Assembly: GCA_902797895.1 (NCBI GenBank)
Contig: CADBUS010000068.1
Span: forward strand, 1-11,340
Source: an uncultured Bacteroidia bacterium
GTDB lineage: Bacteria; Bacteroidota; Bacteroidia; Bacteroidales; UBA932
Direction: 5' to 3'
DNA length: 11,340 bases
How positions within the stretch are numbered: position 1 is the stretch's first letter; every line of letters begins with the position of its first letter. The notes beneath the pieces are model-generated. The model was given only the letters and a program-made list of their open reading frames with translations, did no database searches and was not told the DNA's origin. Both the position numbers and the translations under genes were made by a program. This document shows positions 1 to 5,766 of this stretch, in pieces.

Positions 1-82
1 CCTATATTATTCAGGCACTTCATTGAAAACTAAAATATTGGAAAGGGATTCTATTGACTCCTTTCATTACTAATTCACGCGG

Positions 83-115
83 CAAAGGTATGAAAAAGTT
101 TTGAAGATTTCCAAA
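83..115 (-). promoter_or_regulatory. Probable leftward promoter at the window edge
   Basis: Read on the minus strand, TACCTTTG (90 down to 83) matches the Bacteroidota -7 consensus TAnnTTTG. A TTTG (115 down to 112) lies 21 bases upstream as a -33 box. Transcription would run out of the left edge from about position 78. The first ATG downstream (65-67) opens only 15 codons. A second ATG at 23 stays open to the edge and could begin a gene, but only seven codons are visible, so the product is unknown. Confidence 0.45.
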
Positions 116-182
116 AATTTTTACATCTATTTGCTCAGCCTGTCCCACCAAGCTAACACACAAGCCTGCACTTATTCAAGGA

Positions 183-214
183 TTTGTTTTGTAACTAAAA
201 ATCAGTTACATTTG
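183..214 (+). promoter_or_regulatory. hicAB promoter, Bacteroidota type
   Basis: TTTG at 183-186 and TACATTTG at 207-214 match both elements of the Bacteroidota promoter, with a 20-base spacer. Transcription would start at about 217-222, at or next to the hicA start codon (219), so the message is predicted to be leaderless or nearly so. The spacer holds a perfect inverted repeat that probably serves as an operator. Confidence 0.7.
190..210. promoter_or_regulatory. Inverted repeat in the hicAB promoter, candidate operator
   Basis: TGTAACT (190-196) and AGTTACA (204-210) are perfect reverse complements separated by 7 bases. The right arm overlaps the -7 box and the left arm lies just after the -33 box. 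HicB antitoxins with ribbon-helix-helix domains are known to repress their own operons by binding palindromes at the promoter. This position fits that role; binding itself is inferred. Confidence 0.6.
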
Positions 215-218
215 CACT

Positions 219-479
219 ATGGGAACTAAAGAAAAACTAATAGAACGATTGAAGCGTCTGCCAAAGGATTTTACTTTTGAAGAGGCTGAAAAACTTTTAA
301 CATCTTTGGGATACACAAAATCCAATAAGGGCAGAACTTCCGGCTCAAGAGTACTATTTTCTAAATCAGGTAGGTTCCCAATTTTTATGCATAGGCCGCA
401 CCCACAAAAAACACTAAAGAGCTATCTTATTAAACAATTGATTTCAGAATTATCTAAAAACGGAGATATTTTATTATGA
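219..479 (+). CDS. hicA: HicA-family toxin (predicted mRNA interferase)
   Basis: This 86-residue protein is the toxin of a HicAB type II toxin-antitoxin pair. HicA toxins are small double-stranded-RNA-binding-fold ribonucleases that cut mRNA when free of HicB. The fold is suggested by an N-terminal helix (residues 4-13), the segment FTFEEAEKLLTSLGY (18-32), a glycine- and serine-rich strand GRTSGSRVLF (38-47), and a C-terminal HRPHP with a helix (58-82). The classical catalytic Gly-Ser-His reads Gly-Ser-Arg (R44) here, while His58 and His61 are present. I recall a HicA subfamily with SGSR and HRPHP, so this need not mean inactivity. The start at 219 keeps the helix that this subfamily shows and follows the promoter directly. 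The stop overlaps the hicB start in ATGA (476-479), which suggests translational coupling. Confidence 0.85.
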   Translation: MGTKEKLIERLKRLPKDFTFEEAEKLLTSLGYTKSNKGRTSGSRVLFSKSGRFPIFMHRPHPQKTLKSYLIKQLISELSKNGDILL

Positions 480-994
480 ACAGATTAAAATATAAAGGTT
501 ACAGCGGTTCTGTAAATTATAGTGAACCGGACAAAGTTTTTTTTGGAAAAATTGAGGGTATTGAGGGTTTGGTTAACTATGAAGGAGAATCTGTAAAAGA
601 ACTTACCGCCGCCTTTCACGAGGCTGTTAATGATTATATTATCTTCTGTGAAGATAATGGAATAAAACCGGATAAGAGTTATACCGGCATATTCAATGTG
701 CGCATTGCACCGGCCACTCACAAAGAGATTGCCTCTATTGCAGCAGAAGAGAGTATCTCTATTAACTCATTTGTTAAGAAAGCTCTTGCAGAAGCAGTAA
801 ATAATTTTTATCTTTCTAAATCAAATAAAGTTATATCCAAGAGATACCCTACTCCATCTGAAAATGAGGTTATTGCGTTGCAAGAACCAGAGGCCGGATA
901 TGGGAGTAAAGAGGTTTTGAGGGTTACTATTCCATCCAAGGATTTCTCTTTTGCAAAAGAGCTTTTTGAGCGGTTGGGTTGGTCGCTCCTTTGA
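476..994 (+). CDS. hicB: HicB-family antitoxin with C-terminal extension
   Basis: At 172 residues this is the antitoxin partner of the preceding HicA. Residues 4-66 form the HicB partial RNase-H-like fold that covers the toxin (YKGYSGSVNYSEPDKVFFGKI, then NYEGESVKEL and FHEAVNDYIIFCE). Residues 72-108 look like a ribbon-helix-helix DNA-binding domain: strand FNVRIAPA, helix HKEIASIAAEE, and helix SINSFVKKALAEA. Such domains let HicB repress its own operon. Most HicB proteins of this kind, as I know them, stop near here at about 110 residues. This one continues for about 60 more, with a polar linker and a final block VTIPSKDFSFAKELFERLGW. That block resembles small Bacteroidota proteins often found next to toxins. 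The gene overlaps hicA by 4 bases and ends 3 bases before the convergent ispD stop. Confidence 0.88.
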   Translation: MNRLKYKGYSGSVNYSEPDKVFFGKIEGIEGLVNYEGESVKELTAAFHEAVNDYIIFCEDNGIKPDKSYTGIFNVRIAPATHKEIASIAAEESISINSFVKKALAEAVNNFYLSKSNKVISKRYPTPSENEVIALQEPEAGYGSKEVLRVTIPSKDFSFAKELFERLGWSLL

Positions 995-997
995 TAA

Positions 998-1681
998 TCA
1001 GAGCAAACGGCGGGCGAACTCCAAATCCTCCGGTGTGGTGATTTTGAGGTTGAACTTGCTCCCCTCTATTGTATCAAGGTTGTAGCCGCAACTCTCCATT
1101 ACGGTAGATTCATCTGTAAAGGTTGGGGAATATGGCCTCTTGTAGGCCAATTTAAGACGCGTAGAATCAAATACTTGCGGAGTTTGAACTATTAAGAAAT
1201 CCTCTCTTTGAACCGGTTGGTTTCCTACAACTGCCCCACCCTCTCCATATATCTTCTTTCTCAAAGACTCCACAACCGGAAGCACCGGCACAACTCCGGC
1301 GCAATTCTCATCTATCTTATACTTAAATAATTTGGTTAATAGTTCTTTTGGTACGATAGGGCGTACTCCATCGTGAACAGCCACCACCACATCATCCGGC
1401 ACCTTGGCCAAAGCCGCCCTTACAGAGTGGTAGCGAGTAAGCCCTCCTTCCACAATTATATGGCTGAATATCAAATTGTTCTTAATGTAGTACTCTTTCC
1501 ACAAATCTATATAGGCGTGCGGCAGAACAAGTATAATCTCCACAGGAAAATCCAACTGCGTAAAAAGCTCTATTGTTCTGTGTATTATAGGCTTACCATC
1601 TATCTGTATGAACTGCTTGGGGAGTTTGCTCTTCATACGGGTTCCGCTTCCGCCGGCAGTTATTACTGCAAAATATCTCAT
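998..1681 (-). CDS. ispD: 2-C-methyl-D-erythritol 4-phosphate cytidylyltransferase
   Basis: IspD joins CTP to 2-C-methyl-D-erythritol 4-phosphate, the third step of the MEP route to isoprenoids, in the cytoplasm. The 227-residue product is the usual length for the family. Visible are the nucleotide-binding loop AGGSGTRM (9-16) with R15 and K22 in PKQF, GG..R..SV (79-87), HDGVRP (103-108) with D104, R159 and the TPQ motif (167-169), FTDES (188-192), and NLKITTPEDL (211-220) with K213. I chose ATG at 1681. A TTG at 1705 is in frame, but it lies inside the predicted -7 box and would add eight residues before the first strand. The gene diverges from purH and converges on hicB. Undecaprenyl phosphate made from this pathway carries the wall precursors used by the neighbouring RodA/PBP2. 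Confidence 0.93.
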   Translation of the reverse strand: MRYFAVITAGGSGTRMKSKLPKQFIQIDGKPIIHRTIELFTQLDFPVEIILVLPHAYIDLWKEYYIKNNLIFSHIIVEGGLTRYHSVRAALAKVPDDVVVAVHDGVRPIVPKELLTKLFKYKIDENCAGVVPVLPVVESLRKKIYGEGGAVVGNQPVQREDFLIVQTPQVFDSTRLKLAYKRPYSPTFTDESTVMESCGYNLDTIEGSKFNLKITTPEDLEFARRLL

Positions 1682-1702
1682 TGCGCAATTTTTTACTTGC
1701 GG

Positions 1703-1710
1703 CAAAGTTA
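1703..1710 (-). promoter_or_regulatory. ispD -7 promoter element
   Basis: On the minus strand TAACTTTG (1710 down to 1703) is an exact TAnnTTTG match. It puts the transcription start near 1699-1696, about 15-20 bases before the ATG at 1681. No clear TTTG sits at the expected -33 position (around 1731-1734), which falls within the purH -33 region on the other strand. The element rules against the TTG at 1705 as the start codon. Confidence 0.5.
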
Positions 1711-1731
1711 ACCATCTTTACTTAACAATTA

Positions 1732-1763
1732 TTTGGTTTCAATTATTTAATCAACTATTTTTG
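1732..1763 (+). promoter_or_regulatory. purH-mre operon promoter
   Basis: TTTG (1732-1735) and TATTTTTG (1756-1763) match both Bacteroidota promoter elements, with a 20-base spacer. The predicted start near 1767-1770 gives a leader of about 60 bases to the purH GTG at 1830. A 9-base direct repeat, CAATTATTT at 1726-1734 and 1740-1748, overlaps the -33 box and may be chance in this AT-rich stretch. Confidence 0.65.
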
Positions 1764-1829
1764 AGGGGATTTTTCTTGGCAACAAGAGAATAAAAGCATT
1801 AGATAATTAAGGTATAAGCAATTAGAGGC

Positions 1830-3347
1830 GTGAAACAGATAAAAAAGGCATTGATTTCCGTCTATCACAAAGATGGTATTTTAGATATAGCAGAGCTGCT
1901 TGTTAAGGATGGCGTGGAGATAATTTCCACCGGAGGCACAGCAGATTTTCTCAGCCAAAACAGCATAAAAGTTACTAAGGTAGAAGATCTTACAGGGTTT
2001 CCGTCTATATTCGGAGGAAGGGTAAAGACTCTCCATCCTGCTGTATTTGGCGGCATTTTGGGGCGCAGAGATAATCCTACAGACCAGAAAGAGTTTGCCG
2101 CTTACAATATCACTCCTATAGATTTGGTAATAGTAGATCTCTATCCGTTTGAGGAGTATGTTGCCAAAGGTGCTGCTCATCAGGAGATTATAGAAAAGAT
2201 CGATGTTGGCGGAATCTCACTTATAAGGGGCGCGGCAAAGAACTACACCGATGTGGTTATTGTTCCCTCTGTGGAGTATTACTCCAAGCTGTTGCAGATT
2301 CTAAAAGAGAGGGGAGCTAAAACCTTACTCGCAGAGAGAGAGTACTTTGCAGCAGGAGCTTTTGCTGTAAGTTCAAGCTACGACAGCGCAATTTTTGAGT
2401 ACCTGAACACCAAAGCCAACCTGCCGTACTTCAGCAAAATTGTTAAACAGAGCAAGCCTTTAAGGTATGGCGAGAACCCTCACCAAAAGGGTTTCTACTA
2501 CGGAGGTGCGAACTCTCTTCCTACTCAGCTGCACGGCAAGGAGCTTTCTCACAACAATCTGCTTGATGTTGAGGCGGCTATAGAGCTTATATCAGATTTT
2601 TCTGATATTACAACTGCCATTATAAAGCACACCAACGCCTGCGGATGCGCAAGTGCAGAGAGCCCTCTAAAGGCTTGGGAGAGAGCGCTTGCAGGAGATC
2701 CGGTATCGGCATTCGGAGGCATTATTGTTACCAATGCGGAGATAGAGAAGGATGTGGCCGAGCAGATGGACAAGATATTTTTTGAGGTTGTGATTGCCCC
2801 TGCATATACGGAGGAGGCTCTAACCATTCTCAAGAGCAAGAAAAATCGTATCATATTGGTAAACAATATATCAGAGCTGCCTGCAACTAAGTTCCGCTCG
2901 CTGCTCGGAGGAGTTTTGGCACAGCAGAGAGACAACTATGTGGAAAGAGCGCAGGATTTGCAGGTGGCTACAACAACTGCTCCTGATGCTACAAAAGTTG
3001 AGGATTTACTCTTTGCAAATAAACTTGTAAAGCACTCTAAATCAAACGCTATTGTACTTGCAAAAGATAAGCAGCTCATTGGTAGCGGAGTTGGGCAGAC
3101 CTCCAGGGTAGATGCCCTCAAACAGGCCATTGCCAAGGCTCATAGCTTTGGCTTTGATACTCAGGGGGCTGTAATGGCTTCAGATGCTTTCTTCCCATTC
3201 AAGGATTGTGTGGAGATTGCCGCCGCCAACGGAATAAAAGATGTTATACAGCCTGGCGGCTCAATAAGAGACGGCGAGAGCATAGAGTTCTGCAACAACA
3301 ACGCTATTGCAATGATAATTACAGGAATAAGACACTTTAAACATTAA
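1830..3347 (+). CDS. purH: Bifunctional AICAR transformylase / IMP cyclohydrolase
   Basis: PurH carries out the last two steps of IMP synthesis: formyl transfer from 10-formyl-tetrahydrofolate to AICAR, then ring closure. The 505 residues match the usual 500-530. The N-terminal cyclohydrolase (MGS-like) domain spans about 1-140, with LISVYHKDG, STGGT, GGRVKTLHP and DLYPF visible. The transformylase domain follows, with RYGENPHQ, the catalytic K266-H267 in KHTNACG, DPVSAFGG, GQTSRVDA, SDAFFPF and QPGGSIRDGE. The start is GTG at 1830, giving MKQIKKALISVYHK, which fits the N terminus of homologues; no strong ribosome binding site is seen. mreB starts 6 bases after the stop, so purH is probably the first gene of the shape operon and shares its promoter at 1732-1763. 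Confidence 0.97.
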   Translation: MKQIKKALISVYHKDGILDIAELLVKDGVEIISTGGTADFLSQNSIKVTKVEDLTGFPSIFGGRVKTLHPAVFGGILGRRDNPTDQKEFAAYNITPIDLVIVDLYPFEEYVAKGAAHQEIIEKIDVGGISLIRGAAKNYTDVVIVPSVEYYSKLLQILKERGAKTLLAEREYFAAGAFAVSSSYDSAIFEYLNTKANLPYFSKIVKQSKPLRYGENPHQKGFYYGGANSLPTQLHGKELSHNNLLDVEAAIELISDFSDITTAIIKHTNACGCASAESPLKAWERALAGDPVSAFGGIIVTNAEIEKDVAEQMDKIFFEVVIAPAYTEEALTILKSKKNRIILVNNISELPATKFRSLLGGVLAQQRDNYVERAQDLQVATTTAPDATKVEDLLFANKLVKHSKSNAIVLAKDKQLIGSGVGQTSRVDALKQAIAKAHSFGFDTQGAVMASDAFFPFKDCVEIAAANGIKDVIQPGGSIRDGESIEFCNNNAIAMIITGIRHFKH

Positions 3348-3353
3348 AAATAT

Positions 3354-4385
3354 ATGGCATTTTCATTTTTAACACAGGAACTTGCAATTGATTTAGGAAC
3401 TGCAAATGTTGTAATTTTCCTAAAAGACAAGATAGTAATTGATGAGCCATCTATTATCGCGATAGATCAGAATACCAAAAAGCCCATAGCTGTGGGAGAG
3501 AAGGCACGGAGAATGCACGGTAAAACCCATCCTAACATTATGACCATTAGGCCTATGAAAGATGGTGTGATTGCAGATTTCCAAGCTGCGGAGCAAATGA
3601 TAAGGGGTATGATTAAGATGATAAACAATAAGCGTCCATCGCTCTTTACCCCTAATCTTAAAATAGTTATAGCCATTCCGAGCGGCGCTACCGAGGTGGA
3701 GAACAGGGCGGTTAGAGAGGCTGCGGAACACTCCGGAGGAAGAGAGGTTTACATAATCTACGAGCCTATGGCGGCGGCAATTGGTATAGGACTGGATGTT
3801 GAGGAGCCTACAGGCCATATGGTTGTGGATATAGGAGGAGGTACAACAGAGTGCGCGGTAATATCGCTCGGCGGTATTGTCTGCAACGAGAGCCTGAGGG
3901 TTGCGGGAGATGTATTTACCTCTGATATCCAGCAATATCTGCGCCAGCAGTACAACATTAAGGTGGGAGAGATTTTGGCAGAGAAGATAAAGATTGCAGT
4001 TGGTGCGGCCATATCGGATTTGGAGACTCCACCGGAGCCGTTCCTTGTAAAGGGACCTAACATTATGACCGCCTACCCTGTGGAGATTTCCATAACATCT
4101 ATGGAGATAGCCCATTGTCTCGACAAATCTATCGCCAAGATAGAGACTATGATTGTTAAGGTATTGGAGCAGACTCCTCCTGAGCTTTATGCAGATATAG
4201 TAAAAGAGGGAATACACCTTAGCGGCGGCGGAGCGCTTATCAGAGGATTGGATAAGAGGCTTTCTGATAAGCTGAAGATTCCTTTCCACGTAGCAGATGA
4301 TCCGTTGAGAGCTGTTGCAAGAGGCACCAATACTGCACTTAAATACTTGAGCAAGAGGCACTTCTTGCCATATCTGATGAGATAG
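3354..4385 (+). CDS. mreB: Rod shape-determining protein MreB (actin homologue)
   Basis: MreB is the bacterial actin that forms membrane-bound filaments and guides lateral wall synthesis. At 343 residues it is of usual length. The actin-fold ATP site is complete: phosphate-1 loop DLGTAN (13-18), phosphate-2 loop DIGGGTTE (159-166) and adenosine motif LSGGGALIRG (289-298). The segment AIPSGATEVENRAVREAA (around 107-124) and IYEPMAAAIGIGLDV are also typical. The N terminus MAFSFLTQEL is short and hydrophobic, consistent with membrane contact. The usual MGRTP stretch reads HGKTHPNI here. It lies 6 bases after purH and 7 before mreC, the same spacing pattern as a single transcript. Confidence 0.97.
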   Translation: MAFSFLTQELAIDLGTANVVIFLKDKIVIDEPSIIAIDQNTKKPIAVGEKARRMHGKTHPNIMTIRPMKDGVIADFQAAEQMIRGMIKMINNKRPSLFTPNLKIVIAIPSGATEVENRAVREAAEHSGGREVYIIYEPMAAAIGIGLDVEEPTGHMVVDIGGGTTECAVISLGGIVCNESLRVAGDVFTSDIQQYLRQQYNIKVGEILAEKIKIAVGAAISDLETPPEPFLVKGPNIMTAYPVEISITSMEIAHCLDKSIAKIETMIVKVLEQTPPELYADIVKEGIHLSGGGALIRGLDKRLSDKLKIPFHVADDPLRAVARGTNTALKYLSKRHFLPYLMR

Positions 4386-4392
4386 GCGCAAG

Positions 4393-5250
4393 ATGAAGCT
4401 CCCACCGCTGATTTACAATTCCATAGGAAAGTTCTTCTTTTTCATTCTGTTGGAACTTGCCTGCATATTGCTTGTTATGAATAACGGAGATGTGCAGAAG
4501 AGCAGAATTATGAATAGAGTGAGGAGTTTTCAGACCTTTTTCTGGAAGATTAACACATCTGTAAAGAACTACACAAACCTCAAAAAGCTAAACGCAGAGC
4601 TCAGCCAAGAGAATGCAAAACTTTTAAGTCTTAACACTTTATACAAAGAGCAGATTATAAGACAGCAGGGCGAGCAAAAACTGGAGGAGCTTACTGCGGC
4701 TATGAGGCAAAACCTTGGCGATTCCACCCTAACAAACTATAGGTTTGTGCTTGCAAAGGTTGTAAAGAATACCATAAACACAGAGCACAACTATCTTGTT
4801 ATAGACAAGGGTAGAGAAGATGGTATAACTGAGGATCTTGGAGTTATAACTCCGAGCGGAGTTGTTGGAATTGTGAGGGCCGTAGGAGCGCACTACAGCT
4901 ATGTGCTCTCTTTCTTAAACCAGAAGCAGCATATAAGTGCAAAGGTGGGGCAGAGCCAGGCCCTTGGAACTCTACTGTGGGAGGGGAAAAACATAAAGGG
5001 TGCTGTACTTACCGGAATCCCTCTGAGCGAGGATGTAAAACAGGGGGATATTGTATATACCAGCGGCAGTTCGGCCTTTTTTCCGCCGGATATTCCGGTA
5101 GGCTATGCCAAAACATCCACTATTGAGGATGGCATACACAAGAGAGTTGATGTGGAGCTTATTCTAAACTACTCCACAATAGATTACGTTATAGTTGTAA
5201 AAGACCTTGCAAGGGCTGAGATAGAGGCTCTTATAAATGATAACAGATAG
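4393..5250 (+). CDS. mreC: Rod shape-determining protein MreC
   Basis: MreC is a bitopic membrane protein whose periplasmic part binds and activates PBP2 in the elongasome. Of its 285 residues, about 11-29 form a single membrane helix (FFFFILLELACILLV). Residues about 60-105 look like a coiled coil (LKKLNAELSQENAKLLSL and onward), and about 115-275 form the paired beta-barrel domain. Family motifs there are NYLVIDKGREDGI, GVVGIV, SAKVGQSQALGTLLW, GDIVYTSGSSAFFPPDIPVGYA and RVDVELI. Start ATG 4393 puts seven bases after mreB; the next gene, mreD, begins after three bases. Confidence 0.95.
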   Translation: MKLPPLIYNSIGKFFFFILLELACILLVMNNGDVQKSRIMNRVRSFQTFFWKINTSVKNYTNLKKLNAELSQENAKLLSLNTLYKEQIIRQQGEQKLEELTAAMRQNLGDSTLTNYRFVLAKVVKNTINTEHNYLVIDKGREDGITEDLGVITPSGVVGIVRAVGAHYSYVLSFLNQKQHISAKVGQSQALGTLLWEGKNIKGAVLTGIPLSEDVKQGDIVYTSGSSAFFPPDIPVGYAKTSTIEDGIHKRVDVELILNYSTIDYVIVVKDLARAEIEALINDNR

Positions 5251-5253
5251 AGT

Positions 5254-5766
5254 ATGCAGTGGCCAAGATATTTAATAGGGGGTTTGATTATACTTATTCT
5301 GCAGCTTATAGCGTGCGAGTTTGCCAACTTTTGGCCACCGCTCTATATTGCTGTTATTCCGCTATTTATAATCCTGCTGCCCAATAACACAAACACTTAT
5401 CTGCTTATGCTGTGCGGCTTTGTTATTGGATTGCTCACAGATGCGCTGGCAGATGGAGTGCTCGGCCTTAATGCCGCAGCTTGCGTTATGGTTGCGGCCA
5501 CAAAGAGCATTGTTATAAAGCCGCTTGTTAAATACGATGCGCAGAGCACATCTATTGCGGTGAGCAGCAGAGAGTTCAGCTGGAGAAAATTTCTGCCTCT
5601 GCTTACAATCTGCTACACCCTTTTCTTTGCAATCTATCTCACTTTGGATGGATTGGGAAGCCACTCTATATCTTTCTTTTTTGTAAGGCTTGCGCTCAAT
5701 CTCTCCGTTAATGTTGCCTTGGCATATCTGCTGGAAAGTTTATGGATAGGAAGATATTTTTCATAG
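5254..5766 (+). CDS. mreD: Rod shape-determining protein MreD
   Basis: MreD is a small polytopic inner-membrane protein of the elongasome, poorly conserved in sequence and recognised here by position as well as character. The 170 residues contain about five or six hydrophobic segments (roughly 6-24, 28-46, 50-68, 74-88, 113-131 and 140-160). GLLTDALADGVLGLNAAA (59-76) resembles the GLLxDxxxxxxLGxxA motif of the family. Residues about 90-112 are a polar loop. The end of mreD overlaps the start of mrdA by 25 bases in another frame, a longer overlap than elsewhere in the operon. The family call rests on the mreC-mreD-mrdA order plus the motif. Confidence 0.88.
   Translation: MQWPRYLIGGLIILILQLIACEFANFWPPLYIAVIPLFIILLPNNTNTYLLMLCGFVIGLLTDALADGVLGLNAAACVMVAATKSIVIKPLVKYDAQSTSIAVSSREFSWRKFLPLLTICYTLFFAIYLTLDGLGSHSISFFFVRLALNLSVNVALAYLLESLWIGRYFS

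Noticed and set aside
130..180. tRNA-like CCCACCA and repeated AGCCTG upstream of hicA
   Set aside because: No T-loop consensus or cloverleaf pairing is present, and the 6-base repeat is too short to mean much.
1..1000. Insertion sequence or integron carrying hicAB
   Set aside because: No transposase, terminal inverted repeats or target duplications are visible around the pair.
1682..1705. TTG at 1705 as the ispD start
   Set aside because: It lies within the predicted -7 box and adds residues before the normal N terminus; ATG at 1681 fits better.
3420..4391. A 323-codon open frame on the minus strand opposite mreB
   Set aside because: It mirrors the mreB coding sequence, has a Tyr/Arg/His/Ser-rich composition, no recognisable motif, and mreB itself is fully conserved.
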